DNA from: Proteus appendicitidis
GTDB lineage: Bacteria; Pseudomonadota; Gammaproteobacteria; Enterobacterales; Enterobacteriaceae
DNA: 64,000 bases
Direction: 5' to 3'
Assembly: GCF_030271835.1 (NCBI RefSeq)
Contig: NZ_CP127389.1
Location: forward strand, 3,136,001-3,200,000
Shown here in pieces: positions 9,552 to 19,363 of the stretch (its first letter is position 1; each line of letters begins with the position of its first letter). Made by a program: the position numbers and the translations under genes. A model generated the notes under the pieces. The model searched no databases. It saw only the letters and a list, made by a program, of their open reading frames with translations, and had not been told where the DNA came from.

Positions 9552-10337
9552 ATGCAAAAAACGGTATTGATTACAGGAAGTTCCAGTGGAATAGGACTCT
9601 GTGCCGCAAAAGCACTAAAGAAAAGAGGCTATCGAGTTCTTGCAGCTTGCCGTAAAGGAGAAGACCTTGAACGCATGGAAACACTGGGATTAGAACCTAT
9701 TCATCTTGATCTTGATGATCCAAAAAGTGTTGAAAATGCGGCACAAGAAGTAATTCGCCTAACAAATGGTCGTTTATATGGATTATTTAATAATGGCGGA
9801 TTTGGTGTTTATGGTCCATTAGATGCTATTACTCGCCAACAAATGGAAAAACAGTTTTCTACTAACTTCTTTGGTTTACATCAGCTTACTACATTACTTC
9901 TACCCGCAATGTTACCTCATGGTGAAGGAAGAATTATTCAAACTAGCTCTGTAATGGGGATTATTTCAACCTCTGGCCGAGGTGCTTACGCTGCCAGTAA
10001 ATATGCAGTAGAAGCATGGTCTGACGCGCTAAGAATGGAAATAGCGCATACAGGTGTTAAAGTGAGTTTAATCGAGCCTGGTCCAATACGAACGTGTTTC
10101 ACTGAGAATGTGGCTCAAGCCGAAAAAGATAAACCGGTAAAAAATCCGGGGATTGCGAGTCGTTTCACATTAACGCCTGAAGATGTAGTGAAAAAGCTTA
10201 TTCATGCTTTAGAAAACCCAAAACCTAAGATACGTTATCCCGTAACCTTATTAACTCACGCCGTCAAAATACTAAAACGTTTTCTACCTGATGCTTTAAT
10301 GGATGCTATTCTCAGTCGCCAGAGCGGCAAGGCTTGA
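9552..10337 (+). CDS. ybbO: Short-chain dehydrogenase YbbO
   Basis: NAD(P)-dependent oxidoreductase of the SDR family, 261 residues. The N-terminal cofactor motif TGSSSGIG (residues 7-14), the NNGGFGVYGP variant of NNAG and the catalytic YAASK are present, followed by the LIEPGPIRT loop. E. coli YbbO reduces aldehydes in vitro; the cellular substrate is uncertain. It keeps the tesA-ybbO-ybbN order of E. coli and probably shares a transcript with tesA. Confidence 0.9.
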   Translation: MQKTVLITGSSSGIGLCAAKALKKRGYRVLAACRKGEDLERMETLGLEPIHLDLDDPKSVENAAQEVIRLTNGRLYGLFNNGGFGVYGPLDAITRQQMEKQFSTNFFGLHQLTTLLLPAMLPHGEGRIIQTSSVMGIISTSGRGAYAASKYAVEAWSDALRMEIAHTGVKVSLIEPGPIRTCFTENVAQAEKDKPVKNPGIASRFTLTPEDVVKKLIHALENPKPKIRYPVTLLTHAVKILKRFLPDALMDAILSRQSGKA

Positions 10338-10421
10338 TTTTTCAGGAATCACCCTTACTTATTAATAAAATAGCGTTATAAATCGCATATATATTTAAAA
10401 CTCTCAAAAAGGGGCAAGTTA

Positions 10422-11279
10422 ATGTTAGCAACTGCACATATTGTTGATGTGAATGAATCAAATATTCAACAAGTTATAGAACAATCCATGACTAAACCCG
10501 TCATGATGTATTTCTATTCAGAACGTAGTCCTCATTGTGCAGAGCTTGGCGCAACATTAGATAAACTGTCAGCCGAATTTGCTGATCAATTTATTTTGGC
10601 CAAATTAAATTGTGATGTTGAACAAATGATTGCCTCACAATTTGGTCTACGTGCGATCCCAACTGTTTATATTTTACAAGAAGGCCGCCCTGTTGATGGT
10701 TTCCAAGGACCTCAACCTGAAGAAGCAATTCGCCAAGTGTTAGCCAATGTATTACCCAAACCAGAAGAGCTAAAAGCGGCACAAGCGGCACAATTACTTT
10801 CTGAAGGAAAAACAGAGGAAGCTTTACCTCTGCTTAAAGAAGCGCATCAACTCGCACCTAAAAATAGCGAAATTACACTTGCGCTAGCGGGTGCTTTAAT
10901 TTCTTTAAATAAAAATGAAGAAGCCCAAACTCTGTTAATTACTATCCCTTTACAAGATCAAGACAGTTACTACCATAGTTTGTTAGCGCAAATTGAATTA
11001 CAAAAACAGGCTGCTGATACGCCTGAAATTCAACAATTACAGAACGATTTTAATCAACAACCTGAAAATACTGATCTTGCCATTCAACTTGCACTAAAAT
11101 TACATGAAGTTGCTCGTAACGAAGAGGCGTTAGAGTTGCTATTTAGCTTTATCAAAAAAGATCTAAATGCAGGTGATGGACAAGTTAAGAAAACCCTGAT
11201 GGATATACTATCGGCCTTAGGTACTAATGATAATTTAGCGTCTAAATATCGTCGTATGGTGTATTCTTTACTTTATTAA
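10422..11279 (+). CDS. cnoX: Chaperedoxin CnoX (YbbN)
   Basis: Thioredoxin-fold holdase of 285 residues that protects proteins during hypochlorous-acid stress and passes them to GroEL and DnaK. The thioredoxin domain (about 1-110) has S36-P-H-C39 in place of CxxC, as in E. coli CnoX (SxxC), with the second conserved cysteine C64 in KLNCDVEQ and the cis-proline segment LRAIPTV. TPR-like helices fill residues about 115-285. ATG 10422 is preceded by AAAAGGGGC. In E. coli ybbL-ybbM lie between ybbN and qmcA; they are missing here. Confidence 0.93.
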   Translation: MLATAHIVDVNESNIQQVIEQSMTKPVMMYFYSERSPHCAELGATLDKLSAEFADQFILAKLNCDVEQMIASQFGLRAIPTVYILQEGRPVDGFQGPQPEEAIRQVLANVLPKPEELKAAQAAQLLSEGKTEEALPLLKEAHQLAPKNSEITLALAGALISLNKNEEAQTLLITIPLQDQDSYYHSLLAQIELQKQAADTPEIQQLQNDFNQQPENTDLAIQLALKLHEVARNEEALELLFSFIKKDLNAGDGQVKKTLMDILSALGTNDNLASKYRRMVYSLLY

Positions 11280-11316
11280 TTTTATTTTCTTATTAAAGCA
11301 GACTTAGGACAGGTAT

Positions 11317-12240
11317 ATGGAAATAGTCATTGGTATTATCATCTTATTCGCTATTATTTTAGTTTTATGTGGTGTTAAAACCGTTCCACAAGGTTATCAG
11401 TGGACTGTCGAACGTTTTGGTCGTTACACTCGAACTTTGACTCCAGGGCTACAAATTCTCGTACCATTTGTTGATCGTATTGGTCGCCGTATCAATATGA
11501 TGGAACAAGTACTTGATATCCCTTCTCAAGAAGTCATTTCTCGTGATAACGCCAACGTCAGCATTGATGCAGTCTGCTTTATTCAAGTCATCGATCCGGT
11601 AAAAGCGGCGTACGAAGTTAATAACCTTGAACTTGCGATTATCAACTTAACATTGACGAATATCCGTACAGTATTAGGCTCCATGGAACTTGATGAAATT
11701 CTTTCTCAACGTGACCAAATCAACAGCCGCCTGTTACTGATTGTTGATGATGCAACAAACCCTTGGGGTATCAAAATTACCCGTATTGAAATTCGTGATG
11801 TCCGCCCACCAAAAGAATTGATTTCTGCAATGAATGCGCAGATGAAAGCTGAACGTACTAAACGTGCCGACATTCTTGAAGCTGAAGGTATTCGTCAAGC
11901 AGCTATCTTAAAAGCTGAAGGTGAGAAACAAGGACAAATACTGAAGGCTGAAGGTGAGCGTCAATCTGCGTTCTTACAAGCAGAAGCCCGTGAACGTGCG
12001 GCAGAAGCAGAAGCCAGAGCAACACAAATGGTGTCTGAGGCCATTGCAAAAGGTGATATGCAAGCCATTAACTACTTTGTTGCTCAAAAATATACTGATG
12101 CATTGTCTCAAATTGGTTCAGCTAATAACAGTAAAGTTATTATGATGCCATTAGAGGCAAGTAATCTCATGGGTGCGATTGGCGGTATTTCTGAATTACT
12201 CAATACCAAAAAAAGTGACTCTGGCAACAAGAGCAATTAA
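11317..12240 (+). CDS. qmcA: SPFH/band-7 membrane protein QmcA
   Basis: 307-residue stomatin-like protein with one N-terminal membrane helix (residues 2-20) and a band-7 domain ([30 protein letters not shown]). A long charged coiled coil follows, with repeated AEGx[16 protein letters not shown] units around residues 185-240, then [14 protein letters not shown] at the end. These proteins form large oligomeric rings at the inner membrane that surround or modulate proteases such as FtsH. It is followed 2 bp later by the NfeD-like partner ybbJ, a pairing conserved across bacteria. Confidence 0.93.
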   Translation: MEIVIGIIILFAIILVLCGVKTVPQGYQWTVERFGRYTRTLTPGLQILVPFVDRIGRRINMMEQVLDIPSQEVISRDNANVSIDAVCFIQVIDPVKAAYEVNNLELAIINLTLTNIRTVLGSMELDEILSQRDQINSRLLLIVDDATNPWGIKITRIEIRDVRPPKELISAMNAQMKAERTKRADILEAEGIRQAAILKAEGEKQGQILKAEGERQSAFLQAEARERAAEAEARATQMVSEAIAKGDMQAINYFVAQKYTDALSQIGSANNSKVIMMPLEASNLMGAIGGISELLNTKKSDSGNKSN

Positions 12241-12242
12241 TT

Positions 12243-12731
12243 ATGATTGAATGGATTAGTGCTCAACCTGCACTTTTCTGGCTTTGTCTTGGTGGCTTGC
12301 TGTTAATTACAGAAATGTTAGGAACAGCAGGATACCTTTTATGGTCAGGAATGGCGGCTCTATGTGTATCGTTGATCACATGGATATTGCCGATTAGCTG
12401 GCCTATTCAAGGTATTTTATTTGCGATATTAACGGTTATTAGTGCTGTACTTTGGCACCTTTGGCTTAAACGCAGAAAACAATCAAAAGAAGCTGAAAAT
12501 TTAAATCAGAAAACTCATCAACTGATTGGTGTTCATGCTGTTTTATTATCAGATACTGAAAATGGTTTTAGTCGCGTAAAATTAGCGGATGGTAGTTGGC
12601 GTGTTTATTCAGACACGCCATTACTTGCTGGCGATAAGGTAATAGTAACTGCGATTGATGGTATTACCTTACAAGTGATTGCGCTTAAACCGACTGTTTC
12701 TGGTGATGACAACACCCTGACAAATGGTTGA
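12243..12731 (+). CDS. ybbJ: NfeD-like membrane protein YbbJ
   Basis: 162 residues with membrane helices in the first 75 residues ([16 protein letters not shown], then [19 protein letters not shown]) and a C-terminal OB-fold domain ([37 protein letters not shown]). NfeD-type partners accompany SPFH proteins, and the 2-bp spacing after qmcA points to one operon. The last 47 bp overlap the 3' end of cueR on the opposite strand. Confidence 0.92.
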   Translation: MIEWISAQPALFWLCLGGLLLITEMLGTAGYLLWSGMAALCVSLITWILPISWPIQGILFAILTVISAVLWHLWLKRRKQSKEAENLNQKTHQLIGVHAVLLSDTENGFSRVKLADGSWRVYSDTPLLAGDKVIVTAIDGITLQVIALKPTVSGDDNTLTNG

Positions 12732-13098
12732 TGATTGGGCAATCTGCACCATCATCTCCGGGGCATTCGCTGGCTAATAACAGTAAGCGCTGGCGAATGG
12801 CGTTAAGCTCATTAATTGTTTTCTCAATTTCAGCCACTTTTTTTAAGGTGGCTTCTTTCACGTCAGCACTATGACGAGAAGGATTTCTTAACAACATTAA
12901 TAAAGCTCGACACTCTTCTAAATTAAATCCGACCTCTCGCGCTTGTCGTAATAAAGTTAACTCTTCAATATGTTGAGCCTGATAATAGCGATAGCCGTTT
13001 TCACCTCTTCCCGGTGGCGTTATCAAGTCTTTTTCTTCATAAAACCGAATAGCTTTAGCCGTTAATCCTGTTTTACTTGCGATTTCACTAATATTCAA
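12685..13098 (-). CDS. cueR: Copper-responsive MerR regulator CueR
   Basis: Cytoplasmic Cu(I)/Ag(I) sensor that activates copA by DNA distortion. 137 residues: winged [27 protein letters not shown] (3-26), dimerisation helix around 80-110, metal loop C112-P-G-D-D-G-A-D-C120, and the tail SGCCHH. Both Cu-binding cysteines are intact and the loop matches E. coli CueR. It is divergent from copA, and its 3' end overlaps ybbJ by 47 bp in a convergent arrangement. Confidence 0.95.
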   Translation of the reverse strand: MNISEIASKTGLTAKAIRFYEEKDLITPPGRGENGYRYYQAQHIEELTLLRQAREVGFNLEECRALLMLLRNPSRHSADVKEATLKKVAEIEKTINELNAIRQRLLLLASECPGDDGADCPIINHLSGCCHHQKQSV

Positions 13099-13107
13099 AA
13101 TTCCCCC

Positions 13108-13138
13108 TTGACCTTCCCCTTGCGGAAAGGTTTAGCCT
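13108..13138 (+). promoter_or_regulatory. CueR-activated copA promoter
   Basis: -35 TTGACC (13108-13113) and -10 TAGCCT (13133-13138) are separated by 19 bp, the over-long spacer that MerR-type activators untwist. The spacer carries the near-dyad ACCTTCCCCTTGCGGAAAGG (13111-13130), almost identical to the E. coli CueR box at copA. It lies between the divergent cueR and copA genes. Confidence 0.92.
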
Positions 13139-13230
13139 TTATCTCGATAAGAAAAAACCTTTAAAGAAAGCAAGTTACCGAATATTGAGCAATAATAGAG
13201 GTAACGCTTTTATGTCGGAGATAAATTAAC

Positions 13231-16173
13231 ATGGCAAAAACTACGATACTCGCACTACAAGGACTTTCATGCTCTCACTGTGTTAACAGTGTAAAAAAAG
13301 CACTTGATGCTCGCAATGACATAGAACAGGCAACTGTGACTATTCAATACGCTAAAATTGACAGCGATGCAACTGCTGAAAGCTTAATCAAAACAATTGA
13401 AGACGCAGGCTATGAAGCAAGTGTAGCAACACAGCCTGATGTAAAATTAAGCCTAAGTGGGCTTAACTGCATGAAGTGTGTCGGTAAAACTGAAAAAGCA
13501 TTATTAGCGGTTGAAGGTGTTGCCGCTGTTAATGTGACAAAAGAGTCAGCTGAAATTTTTGGTGACGCGACTGCAGATACTTTAATTGCAGCGATTACGG
13601 CAGAAGGCTTTCAAGCAAGCTTAGCGCCCACTGACAACGCAATTCATTTAACGCTATCTGGCTTAAATTGTGGTCACTGTGTCGCTTCAGTTAAAAAAGC
13701 ACTAGAAAATACAGCGGGCGTTGAAACCGTTGAAGTTGAATTAACACACGCGAAAGTCACTGGTTCTGCAACCGCTGAAACCTTAATTACCGCCATTACA
13801 GAAGCCGGTTTTGAAGCACAACTTGCAGGTACTGATTTCCCAAAAACTGAGCCGCTGACGCAAACGCATGCACAACTGGAAGCATCGTCAGCGGCTGTTT
13901 GTGATATTCCAGTTGAGAATGCTGATATTGATAATGGTGCTGAAATCGATACTGACGATGACAGCAGTGTTCAGCTTTTAATTGATGGCATGACCTGTGC
14001 AAGTTGCGTAAGTAAGGTTCACAAAGCATTACAATCTGTTGATGGCGTTGAAAATGTGCGTGTAAATCTTGCTGAACGTAGTGCATTAGTGACTGGTGAT
14101 ATCGATCATGATGCACTTGTGACTGCCATTGAAAAAGCAGGTTATGGCGCTGAAATTATTCAAGATGATGTAAAACGCAGAGAACGTCAGCAAGAAGTTG
14201 CTGTTGCCAATATGAAACGTTTTCGCTGGCAAGCGGCATTGGCCTTAGTTGTTGGTATCCCAGTCATGATTTGGGGAATGATCGGCGACAATATGATGCT
14301 GACAGAGTCCAATCACAGCATCTGGTTAGGCATTGGTATTGCAACGCTGTTTGTGATGGTTGTTGCGGGTGGTCATTTTTATCGTAGCGCATGGCAGAGT
14401 TTAAAAAACCGTAGTGCGACAATGGATACCCTCGTTGCATTAGGAACAGGAACCGCGTGGCTCTATTCCATTACCGTGAACTTATGGCCAGAAGTGTTCC
14501 CCGTTCAAGCTCGACATCTCTATTATGAGGCCAGTGCGATGATTATCGGTTTAATCAATCTGGGTCATATGCTTGAGCAAAGAGCGCGCCAGCGTTCATC
14601 CAAAGCACTAGAACGACTATTAGATTTAACGCCACCAACAGCAAGAGTCATAACTGAAAATGGTGAAGTTGAAATGCCATTAGCTGATGTTAAACAAGGA
14701 ATGACGTTACGTTTAGCAACAGGTGATAAAGTACCGGTTGATGGTGAAATTATCCAAGGTGAAGTATGGATGGATGAGGCAATGCTAACAGGCGAGCCAA
14801 TTCCACAGCAAAAAACAGTGGGTGACACTATCCATGCTGGCACAACGGTTCAAGATGGCTCAGTGCTATTTAAAGCCGCCGCCGTGGGAAGTAAAACAAC
14901 GCTTGCCCGTATTATTAAATTAGTTCGCCAAGCGCAAAGTAGTAAACCTGAAATAGGCCAGCTAGCGGATAAAATTTCAGGTGTGTTTGTACCTGTTGTC
15001 GTTGCTATCGCTCTTATTGCGGGTGCTATTTGGTATTTCTTTGGTCCTTCGCCACAAATTACCTATGCACTGGTGATTATCACAACCGTTCTTATCATCG
15101 CTTGTCCTTGCGCTCTAGGTTTGGCTACTCCTATGTCGATTATTTCAGGTGTAGGTCGTGCGGCCGAATATGGTGTGTTAGTTCGTGATGCAGATGCACT
15201 ACAACAAGCGAGCAAACTGGATACTTTAGTCTTTGATAAAACAGGAACACTGACAGAAGGTATGCCTCAGGTCACTGAAATTCATACGTTCAATCAAGTA
15301 GATGAAACTCAAGCACTTGCATTGGCAGCATCGTTGGAAAATGGTTCTAATCACCCATTAGCTAAAGCCATTTTAACGCGAGCTGAAGGCATTGATTTAC
15401 CTGAAATAAGCCAATTCCGCACGCTTGCAGGAATGGGATTAAGCGGTGAAATTAACGGAAAAATGGTGCTTTTAGGCAACCCTAAATTGATGCTTGAATC
15501 GGGTATTGATATTAGTGAAATTAATACACTTATTGACGCTCAAGCAGCAAAAGGCGTTACTCCAGTCTTATTAGCTCAAGAAGGTAAGATTGCCGCCCTT
15601 CTCTCTATCCGTGATCCACTTAGAGAAGATACAGTAAGTGCATTGCAGCGTTTACATAATCAGGGCTATCGCCTAGTGATGTTAACGGGTGATAATCCAA
15701 TTACTGCAAATGCAATAGCAAAAGAAGCGGGTATTGACCAAGTGATTGCAGGCGTTATGCCGGAAGGTAAAGCACAAGCAATTACTGAACTTCAAGCCGA
15801 AGGGCGTCGTGTTGCAATGGTTGGGGATGGTATTAACGATGCCCCTGCATTAGCTAAAGCAGATGTCGGTATTGCCATGGGAGGCGGCAGTGATATTGCG
15901 ATTGAGACTGCCGCAATCACGTTAATGCGTCATAGTTTACATGGTGTTGCTGATGCTGTTGAAATATCAAAAGGCACACTACGTAATATGAAACAGAATC
16001 TATTTGGTGCGTTTGTTTACAATAGTTTAGGTATTCCCATTGCAGCAGGTATTTTATATCCGTTCACTGGCACACTGTTAAATCCCGTGGTTGCCGGTGC
16101 CGCAATGGCACTGTCTTCAATCACTGTTGTGAGTAATGCTAACCGTTTACTGCGTTTTAAACCCAAGCAATAA
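13231..16173 (+). CDS. copA: Cu(I)-exporting P1B-type ATPase CopA with four HMA domains
   Basis: Inner-membrane Cu(I) efflux pump of 980 residues, about 145 longer than E. coli CopA (834). The extra length is N-terminal: four metal-binding HMA domains with CxxC pairs at C14/C17, C80/C83, C147/C150 and C256/C259, against two in E. coli. A linker (about 200-245) rich in acidic residues separates domains 3 and 4. Then come the membrane helices, actuator TGEP (in MLTGEPIPQ), the intramembrane C625-P-C627, the phosphorylated D669 in DKTGT, the [12 protein letters not shown]-binding loop and [13 protein letters not shown] 13231 has GGAG 12 bases upstream. Expression is controlled by the CueR promoter. 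Confidence 0.96.
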   Translation: MAKTTILALQGLSCSHCVNSVKKALDARNDIEQATVTIQYAKIDSDATAESLIKTIEDAGYEASVATQPDVKLSLSGLNCMKCVGKTEKALLAVEGVAAVNVTKESAEIFGDATADTLIAAITAEGFQASLAPTDNAIHLTLSGLNCGHCVASVKKALENTAGVETVEVELTHAKVTGSATAETLITAITEAGFEAQLAGTDFPKTEPLTQTHAQLEASSAAVCDIPVENADIDNGAEIDTDDDSSVQLLIDGMTCASCVSKVHKALQSVDGVENVRVNLAERSALVTGDIDHDALVTAIEKAGYGAEIIQDDVKRRERQQEVAVANMKRFRWQAALALVVGIPVMIWGMIGDNMMLTESNHSIWLGIGIATLFVMVVAGGHFYRSAWQSLKNRSATMDTLVALGTGTAWLYSITVNLWPEVFPVQARHLYYEASAMIIGLINLGHMLEQRARQRSSKALERLLDLTPPTARVITENGEVEMPLADVKQGMTLRLATGDKVPVDGEIIQGEVWMDEAMLTGEPIPQQKTVGDTIHAGTTVQDGSVLFKAAAVGSKTTLARIIKLVRQAQSSKPEIGQLADKISGVFVPVVVAIALIAGAIWYFFGPSPQITYALVIITTVLIIACPCALGLATPMSIISGVGRAAEYGVLVRDADALQQASKLDTLVFDKTGTLTEGMPQVTEIHTFNQVDETQALALAASLENGSNHPLAKAILTRAEGIDLPEISQFRTLAGMGLSGEINGKMVLLGNPKLMLESGIDISEINTLIDAQAAKGVTPVLLAQEGKIAALLSIRDPLREDTVSALQRLHNQGYRLVMLTGDNPITANAIAKEAGIDQVIAGVMPEGKAQAITELQAEGRRVAMVGDGINDAPALAKADVGIAMGGGSDIAIETAAITLMRHSLHGVADAVEISKGTLRNMKQNLFGAFVYNSLGIPIAAGILYPFTGTLLNPVVAGAAMALSSITVVSNANRLLRFKPKQ

Positions 16174-16206
16174 CACTTAACAACATATAAATAAATATTA
16201 TATTTA

Positions 16207-16240
16207 AACCTCTTTTACTTATCGGTAAAAGGGGTTTTTT
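16207..16240 (+). terminator. copA terminator
   Basis: Stem AACCTCTTTTAC (16207-16218) with GTAAAAGGGGTT (16225-16236), one G-U pair, loop TTATCG, followed by a T run to 16240. Confidence 0.88.
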
Positions 16241-16281
16241 ATTATTTATTGAACAATGATTATTAATATTTTCAAAAGGTT

Positions 16282-16359
16282 AAAAAAAAGCCGATATTTC
16301 TATCGGCCAGTCAAAGAGGAATTTCTCATTATACAAGAGAGTCATTACTCCGCCCTCTT
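16282..16359 (-). ncRNA. chiX: ChiX (SroB/MicM) small regulatory RNA
   Basis: On the minus strand a 78-nt sequence begins AAGAGGGCGG, contains the segment GAAATTCCTCTTTGAC (complement of 16314-16329) and ends with the hairpin GGCCGATA-GAAA-TATCGGC plus eight T. The segment and the position and shape of the terminator match E. coli ChiX (84 nt), whose AUUCCUCUUUGAC pairs with the chitoporin mRNA chiP and with dpiBA. An extended -10 box, TGCTATTCT (complement of 16366-16374), is placed to start transcription near 16359; no good -35 is seen. A small 5' hairpin (GAGT/ACTC) is present. In E. coli chiX also lies beside ybaP/ybaK, antisense to them, as here. The exact 5' end is an estimate. Confidence 0.88.
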
Positions 16360-16541
16360 AACGCTAGAATAGCAATATATTATAACTATTTCATTATTTT
16401 TTATTATTCATAAAATAAAGACCATATTGACATTAAAATTATTCTGATAATAAGGCTGTTTATTTATATCAATTAAAAAATTAACACTCAGAATAGATAA
16501 ATGAAAAATCAACACCATTTTACTTTTAAAAGGATTTAAAA

Positions 16542-17801
16542 TTGAAATATAAAAATATTTTTATCGCAACAATATCTATTATTTATTCTTCTTGTGTTTT
16601 TTCAAACACATTAAATCCGAACGTTTCTTCTGATTTAATCACTCCTGAATATGAAGAGCTTGAAAATAAAAAAAGCTATTTAACATCAACGATTTTTAAT
16701 CAGATAGTTGATAGTAATTTAATTAATATAGTAAAAGGAATAAATAAAGATAAAGAAGCCTATGGTATTGAATTAAATAGTAGCGTAGCTAAAGATTTAG
16801 AAAAATACTTAAGAAGTCGAAATTTAACCGATTCTGCCGATCTTATAAAGAAAAATATCGTTAATAAAAATGGTTATATTGATATTCAATCTAACAATAG
16901 TGATTTAAAAATGGGAATAGTGGGTTATTTATTAGAAAAAGATTTATTGACCGAGAAAAACCGTAATGAAGTTATTAACCTAATCAAGCATGCGGAAACA
17001 ATGATCTACAGTACTCAAGATAGTGCATTAACATTAGATGATCTAGAGTCTCCTGAGAGACTACATAAAATAGTCGATAATCTCAATACCAAAAACCGTT
17101 CTTTATTGTTATTAGAAAAAAACACAAAACAAGATCTAGCTCAAATGAGTCAATTACAAGAGCAAGATTATTCCTTACTTAAAAATTTAGTTTCAGACAA
17201 TAAAAAAAGATTATCAGAAGATCTTCAAAATAATTCAGAAAAAATTAAAAACAATGAAAGTATAATTAAAAAAAATACCACTAATCTTGATAAAAACAAT
17301 AATCTCATAGAAAAAAACACAACTGATATTGAGAAAAATACTCATGCTATTAATAGTAATGCTAGCAATATAAGAGAAAATAGAGATGATATTAGTGATA
17401 TCAAAGAAAACTATATTGACAATTTAAATATCAATGGAAGCAATATTTCATTAAAAAGCCATTTTGCTACTCTTTATACTGAGCAATCAGTCTCAAGAAA
17501 TGAATTTAAAACATTGAAAAGTGACTTTGAATATTTTAAATCTGACACCCAAAACCGTTTTTATAAAGTCGAAAAACGTGCTAATCAAGGTATTGCCTCT
17601 GTTGCTGCAATGAGCAATTTACCTTTTACCGATAACGCGACATTTAGCACCGCTATTGGTATCGGTAATTATCGTAATGCCACAGCCCTTGCTTGGGGTA
17701 TGCAATATCGTATTAATGAAAATATTAAAGTCAGAGCATCTACAGCATGGAATGAAACCAATAGCTGGGTCTCTGCGGGGGGTGTTGGCATTAGTTGGTA
17801 G
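16542..17801 (+). CDS. Trimeric autotransporter adhesin (YadA-like)
   Basis: 419-residue surface protein. The start is TTG at 16542 with AAGGA seven bases upstream, opening a signal peptide (MKYKNIFIATISIIYSSCVFS). Residues about 25-185 match nothing I recognise; 185-330 are a left-handed coiled coil with seven-residue spacing and many Asn at core positions (repeats like EKNTTDIEKNT, INSNASNI). The last 75 residues are the YadA anchor: KVEKRANQGIASVAAMSNLPF, IGIGNYRNATALAWGMQYRI, GGVGISW. Three copies should form a 12-strand barrel in the outer membrane. The gene is more AT-rich and Asn/Lys-rich than its neighbours and interrupts the copA-ybaP order, suggesting insertion of an accessory gene. 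The receptor is unknown. Confidence 0.88.
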   Translation: MKYKNIFIATISIIYSSCVFSNTLNPNVSSDLITPEYEELENKKSYLTSTIFNQIVDSNLINIVKGINKDKEAYGIELNSSVAKDLEKYLRSRNLTDSADLIKKNIVNKNGYIDIQSNNSDLKMGIVGYLLEKDLLTEKNRNEVINLIKHAETMIYSTQDSALTLDDLESPERLHKIVDNLNTKNRSLLLLEKNTKQDLAQMSQLQEQDYSLLKNLVSDNKKRLSEDLQNNSEKIKNNESIIKKNTTNLDKNNNLIEKNTTDIEKNTHAINSNASNIRENRDDISDIKENYIDNLNINGSNISLKSHFATLYTEQSVSRNEFKTLKSDFEYFKSDTQNRFYKVEKRANQGIASVAAMSNLPFTDNATFSTAIGIGNYRNATALAWGMQYRINENIKVRASTAWNETNSWVSAGGVGISW

Positions 17802-17819
17802 TCATTCAGCCTAAAGTAA

Positions 17820-17858
17820 AAACAGAGAAAGCTAAGTAAAGCTTCGTTTTCTCTGTTT
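17820..17858 (+). terminator. Terminator after the autotransporter gene
   Basis: AACAGAGAAA (17821-17830) pairs with TTTCTCTGTT (17848-17857), with an inner AGCT/AGCT helix. It lies 20 bp after the stop codon and before ybaP. Confidence 0.7.
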
Positions 17859-17919
17859 CATTCAATCAAAAATCCGTTATGCTGAGGCTTAGTGATCGAC
17901 ACTTAAAGGAGCATATCAA

Positions 17920-18729
17920 ATGACGGGTATTTTTCAGAAAATCAAACATTGGGTAGGCATAAAAAATACTGTCCATTACCCTTATCCCGCCGTTGATATT
18001 ACGCTACCTAATAATATCTCTTTGCATCTTGTGGGCAGTATCCATATGGGTGTTCCCACAATGTCACCACTTTCCAATGTGCTTATTAACCAAATAAAAA
18101 ATGCAGATGCGGTTATTGTTGAAGCTGATATTTCAACGGATGTACAGCCCTTTGATCAAGCCTCTCTTTTTAGAGAGCCTTTAGAAACGCGTTTAAATGA
18201 AACGCTTTTTTCTCAAATTACTCAATATTGTGAAGACCTCTCACTTTCTCTTTATCAAATTGAAAATAAACCACTTTGGCAAATTGCGTTAATTTTACAA
18301 TCAACCCAAGCCATGCAACTCGGATTACAACCTCAACATGGCATTGATTATCAAGTCATTCAACATGCTAATGAACACAAAAAAAATATTATAGAACTTG
18401 AAGGCATTGAGAGTCAGGCCGCATTGTTATTGGATTTTCCTCATGATGGTCAACAATTACTCGAAGACACACTAAAAAATTGGCACGAGAACGCACGTAC
18501 ATTGCAAATCATGATCAATTGGTGGTTAAATTATAATAGTAGAGAGAAACAACCGCCGTTACCGAATACCTTTAGTAAAGCTGTATTTGATATCTTAATG
18601 GAAAGCCGTAACCAAAAATGGGTAAGCACGTTATCAGCATTACCTGCCGGTCGTTATGTAGTCACTGTCGGCGCTCTTCATTTATTTGGCGAAGAAAATT
18701 TGATCGATTTATTAACATCCCAAGTATAA
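17920..18729 (+). CDS. ybaP: TraB/GumN-family protein YbaP
   Basis: 269 residues. TraB/PrgY/GumN fold with the hallmark LVGSIHMGVPTMSPL near residues 40-55, the central VIVEADIS, and a second paired motif GALHLFGEENLIDLL at the C-terminus; the histidine/glutamate residues in these motifs suggest a metal-dependent hydrolase-like protein, but no reaction is established. It resembles E. coli YbaP throughout (NTFSKAVFDILM, RYVVTVGALH). The ATG follows AAAGGAG. It sits 34 bp before ybaK, probably on one transcript. Confidence 0.88.
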   Translation: MTGIFQKIKHWVGIKNTVHYPYPAVDITLPNNISLHLVGSIHMGVPTMSPLSNVLINQIKNADAVIVEADISTDVQPFDQASLFREPLETRLNETLFSQITQYCEDLSLSLYQIENKPLWQIALILQSTQAMQLGLQPQHGIDYQVIQHANEHKKNIIELEGIESQAALLLDFPHDGQQLLEDTLKNWHENARTLQIMINWWLNYNSREKQPPLPNTFSKAVFDILMESRNQKWVSTLSALPAGRYVVTVGALHLFGEENLIDLLTSQV

Positions 18730-18763
18730 AAATATTGTTCTAACCTTATAAGTAGGAATAACT

Positions 18764-19243
18764 ATGACTCCCGCTGTAAATTTACTGGAAAAACAAAAAA
18801 TCAAATTTACCCTTCATCCTTATGAGCATGATGCTAATGTCCATAATTTTGGTGATGAAGCTGTTGAAAAATTAGGTTTAGATAATCGCCAAGTATTCAA
18901 GACACTTTTAGTTTCTTTAAATGGTGATGCTAAAAATCTTGCTGTGGCAGTAACACCCGTTTCTGGTCAGTTAGATTTAAAACTCGTTGCTAAGTGTTTT
19001 AAAGCCAAAAAAGCAGATATGGCAGATCCCCAAATTGCACAAAAGGTCACGGGTTATTTAGTGGGTGGAATTAGTCCACTAGGTCAGAAAAAACGCTTAC
19101 CAACAGTGATTGATGAACAAGCACTTGAATTTGACACTGTCTTTGTTTCGGGTGGTAAACGTGGCTTAGATATTGAATTATCAGCAAAAGATTTAGGCTC
19201 TGTATTAGGCGCCCAATTTGCACTTATTCGTAAAGAGTCATAA
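18764..19243 (+). CDS. ybaK: Cys-tRNA(Pro) deacylase YbaK
   Basis: 159-residue editing enzyme that clears Cys mis-attached to tRNA(Pro). One YbaK/ProX domain: start [23 protein letters not shown], the catalytic Lys region VFKTLLVSL, and [15 protein letters not shown] plus [14 protein letters not shown] near the end. Length and sequence fit E. coli YbaK (159). SD AGTAGGAA precedes ATG 18764. Confidence 0.95.
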   Translation: MTPAVNLLEKQKIKFTLHPYEHDANVHNFGDEAVEKLGLDNRQVFKTLLVSLNGDAKNLAVAVTPVSGQLDLKLVAKCFKAKKADMADPQIAQKVTGYLVGGISPLGQKKRLPTVIDEQALEFDTVFVSGGKRGLDIELSAKDLGSVLGAQFALIRKES

Positions 19244-19311
19244 CCCATAATGATTTTTTATTTTAAGGCTCTCCCTCAAAATAAGAAATTAATGTGATTT
19301 AAACTCAAAAT

Positions 19312-19338
19312 AAAAGGCGACATTAAATGTCGCCTTTT
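19312..19338. terminator. Bidirectional terminator between ybaK and ushA
   Basis: AAAAGGCGACAT (19312-19323) pairs perfectly with ATGTCGCCTTTT (19327-19338) around TAA. The flanking A and T runs serve both convergent genes. Confidence 0.9.
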
Positions 19339-19363
19339 GTCTATTAAGCATGGCTAGTAAGAT

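Noticed and set aside
13212..13229. Five-codon mini-ORF (ATG TCG GAG ATA AAT TAA) before copA
   Set aside because: It merely spans the copA ribosome site; length and position give no evidence of a leader peptide.
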